Assembly (NCBI GenBank): GCA_028281285.1
Contig: JANQKF010000013.1
Coordinates: 496,001 to 560,000 of the forward strand
Origin: Cyclobacteriaceae bacterium
GTDB taxonomy: Bacteria > Bacteroidota > Bacteroidia > Cytophagales > Cyclobacteriaceae
DNA length: 64,000 nt
Direction of reading: 5' to 3'
This document shows, one piece after another, positions 60,456 through 64,000 of this stretch (the first letter of the stretch is position 1; each line of letters opens with the position of its first letter). The notes beneath the pieces were generated by a model, which did no database searches, was not told the DNA's origin, and was given only the letters and a program-made list of their open reading frames with translations. Made by a program: the position numbers and the translations under genes.

Positions 60456-61220
60456 TCACCATCCAAAAAAATAGAGTAGTGCCTTATTGATTAATGGCTT
60501 CCAGTTCATCCAGTTGTGCCCTTCTGCCACTTCAATGTATTCGAATTTGTATCCCTTGTCTTCCAACGTTTTCTTAAGTTTTCTGGCTGGAATTTCTGTA
60601 TCGTTAACGGTTCCTGTGGTGAGGAATATTTTCAGAGGGAGCTTTTCCTGGTCCCTATATAGATCGTAAATATTCTTAACCGGATGTAGTGCGGGGGATT
60701 GAATTCCTAACATGTGAAAGGTATCAGACGCTTTTGCACCAAAAAAGGTAGCATTTAATCCACCGAATGACAGTCCCATTATTGCTCTGTTCTTCTGGCG
60801 CCTGCTGACTTTGTAATTTCGCTGAATTGAAGGTATGAGCTCCTTTCGGTAGAAATCAACATATTTCTCATTGCCCAGAAATTGTTGATTCCTCCTGTTC
60901 TTATCTAAATTTTTGGGATCTCTTGCATCAACAAAAACCGCTACGACTGGCTTGATCTCACGCTTATAAATCATTTCATCCAGTTTCCTCGGCATTTCTC
61001 CACCCTCTATATACCATTGACCGTCTGTAAGAAATATAACCGGCAAGTTGCTCAGTCCATCGTAACCCTCAGGTATATATACCCGATATTGAAGGTCGTA
61101 TCCCAGAATTTTACTGGAGATAATCTTGTTTTGGCTAAGCTGGCCACGAAGAACCTCCTTGGTATGAGCCGATAAAACACTGGCAGTAAAAAATAAGACA
61201 ACCGAAAGTACAGATTTCAT
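60456..61220 (-). CDS. Secreted alpha/beta-hydrolase esterase (enterochelin-esterase-like)
   Basis: Starting at ATG 61220 gives a signal peptide (MKSVLSVVLFFTASVLSAHT); a start seven codons upstream would add a poor charged stretch. The mature 235 residues fit the esterase D/Fes-like family: YRVYIPEGYDGLSNLPVIFL, TDGQWYIEGG, VAVFVDARDPKNLDKNRRNQ and AIMGLSFGGLNATFFGAKAS, where the Ser of GLSFGG is the nucleophile. The final EVAEGHNWMNWKPLINKALL carries the catalytic His. It is periplasmic or secreted. The substrate is not predictable. The gene lies just after egtD on the other side of the paa operon and converges with paaD. Confidence 0.87.
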   Translation of the reverse strand: MKSVLSVVLFFTASVLSAHTKEVLRGQLSQNKIISSKILGYDLQYRVYIPEGYDGLSNLPVIFLTDGQWYIEGGEMPRKLDEMIYKREIKPVVAVFVDARDPKNLDKNRRNQQFLGNEKYVDFYRKELIPSIQRNYKVSRRQKNRAIMGLSFGGLNATFFGAKASDTFHMLGIQSPALHPVKNIYDLYRDQEKLPLKIFLTTGTVNDTEIPARKLKKTLEDKGYKFEYIEVAEGHNWMNWKPLINKALLYFFGW

Positions 61221-61256
61221 AATCTCAAAAACGACAACCAAAGACAGGATGTTACC

Positions 61257-62225
61257 TTATAGCTTCTGCCAAAGAGAGTTTACATAATTCTCCTCCGTGT
61301 CGGTGAAATTTTGGACCAATTCGAAACCTGACTTTTCCGCGAATTCGCGGATCATTCGGTATGAATATTTTTGGGAAACTTCCGTATGGATCGCTTCCCA
61401 AGCATTGAAATGAAAAGTTTCGCCAATTTCATCAATAAACACATCCTGCTCTTCAGTGCTCACCAGATGGCTTTTGGTCTCACCAGTTATCGGGTCATAA
61501 GTAGGAACGTGACGGAATTTATCAATATTAAAATTCCCACCAAGCTCATTATTGATGCGCTTAAGTAGGTTCATATTAAACTCACGGGTGACACCCTCCG
61601 AATCGTTGTAAGCCGCTAGAATTTTGTCTGGATCCTTCATAAGGTCGAAGCCGACAAATAGCATATCACCTTTAGATAGGTTACTTGACAGTTGGTTGAG
61701 AAAACCAAGTGCTTCCAGATTGTCAAAGTTCCCAATATTTGATCCAAGAAAAAGAACCACCTCCTTACATGTGTGGTTTTTATTTAGTGCAGCTAATGCT
61801 TTGAAATAATCACCCTGCTGCGCTTCAACCTTGATTTCGGGGAGGTTTTGTCTCAAATCATTACCCAGTTGTTCGAGCACGTTACCTGATATATCTATTG
61901 GAGAGTAAATAAAGTTCGCTTTCTGAGACAGAAAATATTTCAGGAGCACTTTTGTCTTTGTTCCATCTCCTGCTCCTAGTTCTATAAGTTTAAACCCTCC
62001 TGAGTCGCCCATGAAAGCATTGAGTATATCTTCCTTTTGATTTTGAAAGATTTGGTACTCACTCCGGGTAAGATAGTACTCTTCAAGACCCATAATTTTC
62101 TGAAAGAGTTCATCTCCCTTTTCATCGTAGAAGTATTTGGATGGAAGTCTTTTAGGGAAAGTATTTAATCCTTCTTTGACATCTGCTGCAAAGACTCTAA
62201 TCGCCTCGGTAGTAGTTTCTGGCAT
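61257..62225 (-). CDS. egtD: L-histidine N-alpha-methyltransferase
   Basis: The 322-residue protein has the pattern of EgtD: LPSKYFYDEKGDELFQKIMG, LEEYYLTRSEYQIFQNQKED, GGFKLIELGAGDGTKTKVLL as the SAM-binding motif, LFLGSNIGNFDNLEALGFLN and AAYNDSEGVTREFNMNLLKR. It methylates histidine three times to hercynine with S-adenosylmethionine. It starts 3 bp after egtB and forms the second step-pair of ergothioneine synthesis with it. Length and motifs are normal. Confidence 0.96.
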   Translation of the reverse strand: MPETTTEAIRVFAADVKEGLNTFPKRLPSKYFYDEKGDELFQKIMGLEEYYLTRSEYQIFQNQKEDILNAFMGDSGGFKLIELGAGDGTKTKVLLKYFLSQKANFIYSPIDISGNVLEQLGNDLRQNLPEIKVEAQQGDYFKALAALNKNHTCKEVVLFLGSNIGNFDNLEALGFLNQLSSNLSKGDMLFVGFDLMKDPDKILAAYNDSEGVTREFNMNLLKRINNELGGNFNIDKFRHVPTYDPITGETKSHLVSTEEQDVFIDEIGETFHFNAWEAIHTEVSQKYSYRMIREFAEKSGFELVQNFTDTEENYVNSLWQKL

Positions 62226-62228
62226 AGG

Positions 62229-63509
62229 TTAAAAGTTTTCCGCTAATCGAATTCCTGTGAAGTGCCAACGCAAGTGCGGATGGAAGAAGTTCCTATACGA
62301 GGCTCGAATATGGTTTTTTGAGGTAGCAAATGACCCACCTCTCAAGACCATTTGATTTATCATGAATTTACCGTTGTACTCACCAAGGGCCCCATCTTCT
62401 TTTTCATAATAGGGATAAGGTAGATAAGCACTGTTTGTCCATTCCCAAACATCACCGAAAAATTGCGTATGGTTGCCTTTCCTCGGCATTGGTCTGAAGT
62501 TTCTGGAATCAACAAAATTCGCCTCCTCCGGAATCTGTGGTTCATATTGATTACAGGCCACTTCCCATTCGAATTCACTTAACAGACGTTTTCCTTTCCA
62601 TCGTGCAAACGCATCAGCCTCATAAAAGTTAATGTGGGTTACGGGTTCAGAACGATTGACTTCTTCCAAACCAGATAGTGTGAAATGTTTCCACACCCCG
62701 TCTTGTTCAAGCCAATAAAATGGCGCTCGGACCTCCTCTCTATTGACCCATTCCCAGCCTTCCATCAACCAATGTCTGAAATCCTTATATCCACCATCAT
62801 TTATGAACTCCAGGTATTCACCGGCTGTGATTAGCCGATCCAGTACCTTATATCTATGCAGAAATACTCGGTGTCTCCCTAACTCATTGTCGAAACAAAA
62901 TTCATTTCCTGAATAACCAATTTCGTATGTGCCTTCAGCAATCTCCAGGTAATTTTCTTTCAAGTTTTCTGCTTTACCTGTAGGTGCACCACTTTTATAA
63001 ACCGGAAAAAGAGGGTTGATGCCCAAAATGTGTTTAAGGTCATATACAAGGAGTTCCTGATGTTGTTGCTCGTGCTGAAGCCCTATGGTAAGGATATGTT
63101 GAACTCTATCCGAGATTTCATATTCACCTGAAAGCAATTGACTCATATGATCATCAACATACTTCCGATAGGCCATCACTTCTTTAACCCACGGCCTTGA
63201 CAAGAGACCTCTATTAGCTCGTTGCCATCGTTCTCCTTCATGTTCATAGTAGCTATTAAAAAGGAAGTGGTAGTCCTTATCAAATAGCTGATAATCATCA
63301 AGATGATCTTTCAAAACGAAATTTTCGAAAAACCAGGTCGTATGTCCCAGATGCCACTTTGGTGGGCTGACATCGACTACTGGTTGGACTACGAAATCTT
63401 CAGGTTGCAGTGGTTCGCAGATTTCCACCGTAAGCTTTCGTACTTCCAAAAATTTGGTTAGCAATTCCCTGGTAACGCTGAGCGAAGTACTTCCTATGGT
63501 TGAGTTCAT
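62229..63509 (-). CDS. egtB: Ergothioneine biosynthesis sulfoxide synthase EgtB
   Basis: The 426-residue enzyme has an N-terminal DinB-like domain with KWHLGHTTWFFENFVL (H56) and HEQQHQELL (H146, H150), the three His iron ligands, and a C-terminal formylglycine-generating-type domain (about 190-426) ending with GDVWEWTNSAYLPYPYY and VLRGGSFATSKNHIRASYRN, FFHPHLRWHFTGIRLAENF. It joins hercynine with gamma-glutamylcysteine or cysteine and O2 to the sulfoxide. egtA and egtC are absent here, in line with the cysteine-using type. The gene starts at ATG 63509 and is followed by egtD. Confidence 0.95.
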   Translation of the reverse strand: MNSTIGSTSLSVTRELLTKFLEVRKLTVEICEPLQPEDFVVQPVVDVSPPKWHLGHTTWFFENFVLKDHLDDYQLFDKDYHFLFNSYYEHEGERWQRANRGLLSRPWVKEVMAYRKYVDDHMSQLLSGEYEISDRVQHILTIGLQHEQQHQELLVYDLKHILGINPLFPVYKSGAPTGKAENLKENYLEIAEGTYEIGYSGNEFCFDNELGRHRVFLHRYKVLDRLITAGEYLEFINDGGYKDFRHWLMEGWEWVNREEVRAPFYWLEQDGVWKHFTLSGLEEVNRSEPVTHINFYEADAFARWKGKRLLSEFEWEVACNQYEPQIPEEANFVDSRNFRPMPRKGNHTQFFGDVWEWTNSAYLPYPYYEKEDGALGEYNGKFMINQMVLRGGSFATSKNHIRASYRNFFHPHLRWHFTGIRLAENF

Positions 63510-63735
63510 TACTTTGGGCTTAGGTTCAGTCGCAATTAACTTCCTTAATTGTTAAACGACTTTTCAATTCAGGTCAATAAACAATCGATTTAGATCATCC
63601 ATTTGGGACAATTTAAATGATCTTTTTTCAAGAACCGTGAAATAAGTGGATTTGTTCCTAGCCGATTTCGATTACTAGGTCATCTGTTAACCGATGACTC
63701 ACACATGGAAGGACATCCCCTTTTATGGGTTGCTC
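63510..63735. other. Intergenic region before egtB
   Basis: These 226 bp lie between the egtB start and the stop of a T9SS client, both on the minus strand. I see no gene and no clear terminator; it should contain the egtB-egtD promoter. Confidence 0.4.
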
Positions 63736-64000
63736 TTAATCTGTACCTTCGCTGAGAATGATCCTCTTTAAATAAGTAGCTCCATTACTGATCAACCTGA
63801 TCAGTTGTAAGCGCTCTGGACCATTCAAGTCCAGGGTCAGCAAGTCTTCCGTAACCCTTTCGATATGTTGGCTCACTTTTACCTGGCCTGCAAGGTTCAG
63901 AATTTCAATTTTCAAGGCGGAACCTTTAAAAGAACGAGTGTCTATAAAAATCCTGCCAGCGGTTGGATTGGGATATACCTGAAATTGAATTTCGGGATCA
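63736..64000 (-). CDS. C-terminal part of a T9SS client with type A sorting domain
   Basis: The gene runs off the right edge; the last 88 codons are visible and end at a TAA at 63736. The visible part reads FQVYPNPTAGRIFIDTRSFK, ALKIEILNLAGQVKVSQHIE, then a strand with LLTLDLNGPERLQLIRLI and ATYLKRIILSEGTD. This is the type A T9SS sorting domain: a YPNP box, a central strand with LAGQ and a Lys-rich final strand. The protein is therefore secreted, with its catalytic part outside the window. Confidence 0.85.
   Translation of the reverse strand, partial: DPEIQFQVYPNPTAGRIFIDTRSFKGSALKIEILNLAGQVKVSQHIERVTEDLLTLDLNGPERLQLIRLISNGATYLKRIILSEGTD

Overview
The window comes from a member of the Bacteroidota, most likely a marine gliding-type Cytophagales. 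Grounds for this: several type IX secretion (T9SS) genes (a PorP/SprF protein, a PorU2/PorV2-like pair, and type A and type B C-terminal sorting domains), SusC-like plug domains, ECF and PadR regulators in typical Bacteroidota settings, promoters of the TTG / TAnnTTTG type, A-rich ribosome binding regions, and a tRNA without encoded CCA. Base composition is moderate to AT-rich and looks even. I see no insertion sequence, prophage or CRISPR array.

Layout. 1-1.6 kb: the start of a CoA-transferase gene and two tandem lipoproteins that consist of a TonB-receptor plug domain without a barrel. 1.6-11.9 kb: isoprenoid and envelope lipid genes (polyprenyl synthase, LpxR-like protein, BioF-like enzyme, PlsB-like acyltransferase, gpsA), a TamA/BamA-like outer-membrane protein without a normal start codon, an M48 protease and a PorP/SprF protein. 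12.1-17.4 kb: a 1762-residue T9SS client with duplicated propeller-like modules. 17.4-27.0 kb: an RND permease, and divergent to it a five-gene cluster of a secreted two-cysteine peptide, a beta-propeller lipoprotein, a CxxC thioredoxin-like lipoprotein, an RND adaptor and a second RND permease. This cluster is the best candidate for an undescribed system.

27-41.8 kb: mostly housekeeping genes on the minus strand (pgk, Sua5-type tRNA modification, TPR lipoprotein, BNR-repeat T9SS client, NUDIX, RecQ-like helicase, enoyl-CoA hydratase, ComEC, GNAT, PhoH), then a SAM hydroxide adenosyltransferase and a small monooxygenase on the plus strand. 41.8-42.5 kb: a tRNA-Leu(CAA) locus full of tRNA fragments, hairpins and dispersed repeats, followed by an unknown lipoprotein. 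43.4-49.7 kb: PorV2 and PorU2, a T9SS porin-like protein with its gingipain-fold sortase.

49.9-56.3 kb: a PadR regulator with a PspC-domain membrane protein, then an ECF sigma factor, a probable anti-sigma protein and two paralogous envelope proteins, the first carrying an arginine-patterned 11-residue repeat. 56.4-60.4 kb: a TetR (PaaR-type) regulator with a clear operator and the phenylacetyl-CoA epoxidase genes paaABCD, in which paaB encodes two PaaB domains. 60.5-63.5 kb: an esterase and the ergothioneine pair egtB-egtD. The window ends in the C-terminal part of another T9SS client.
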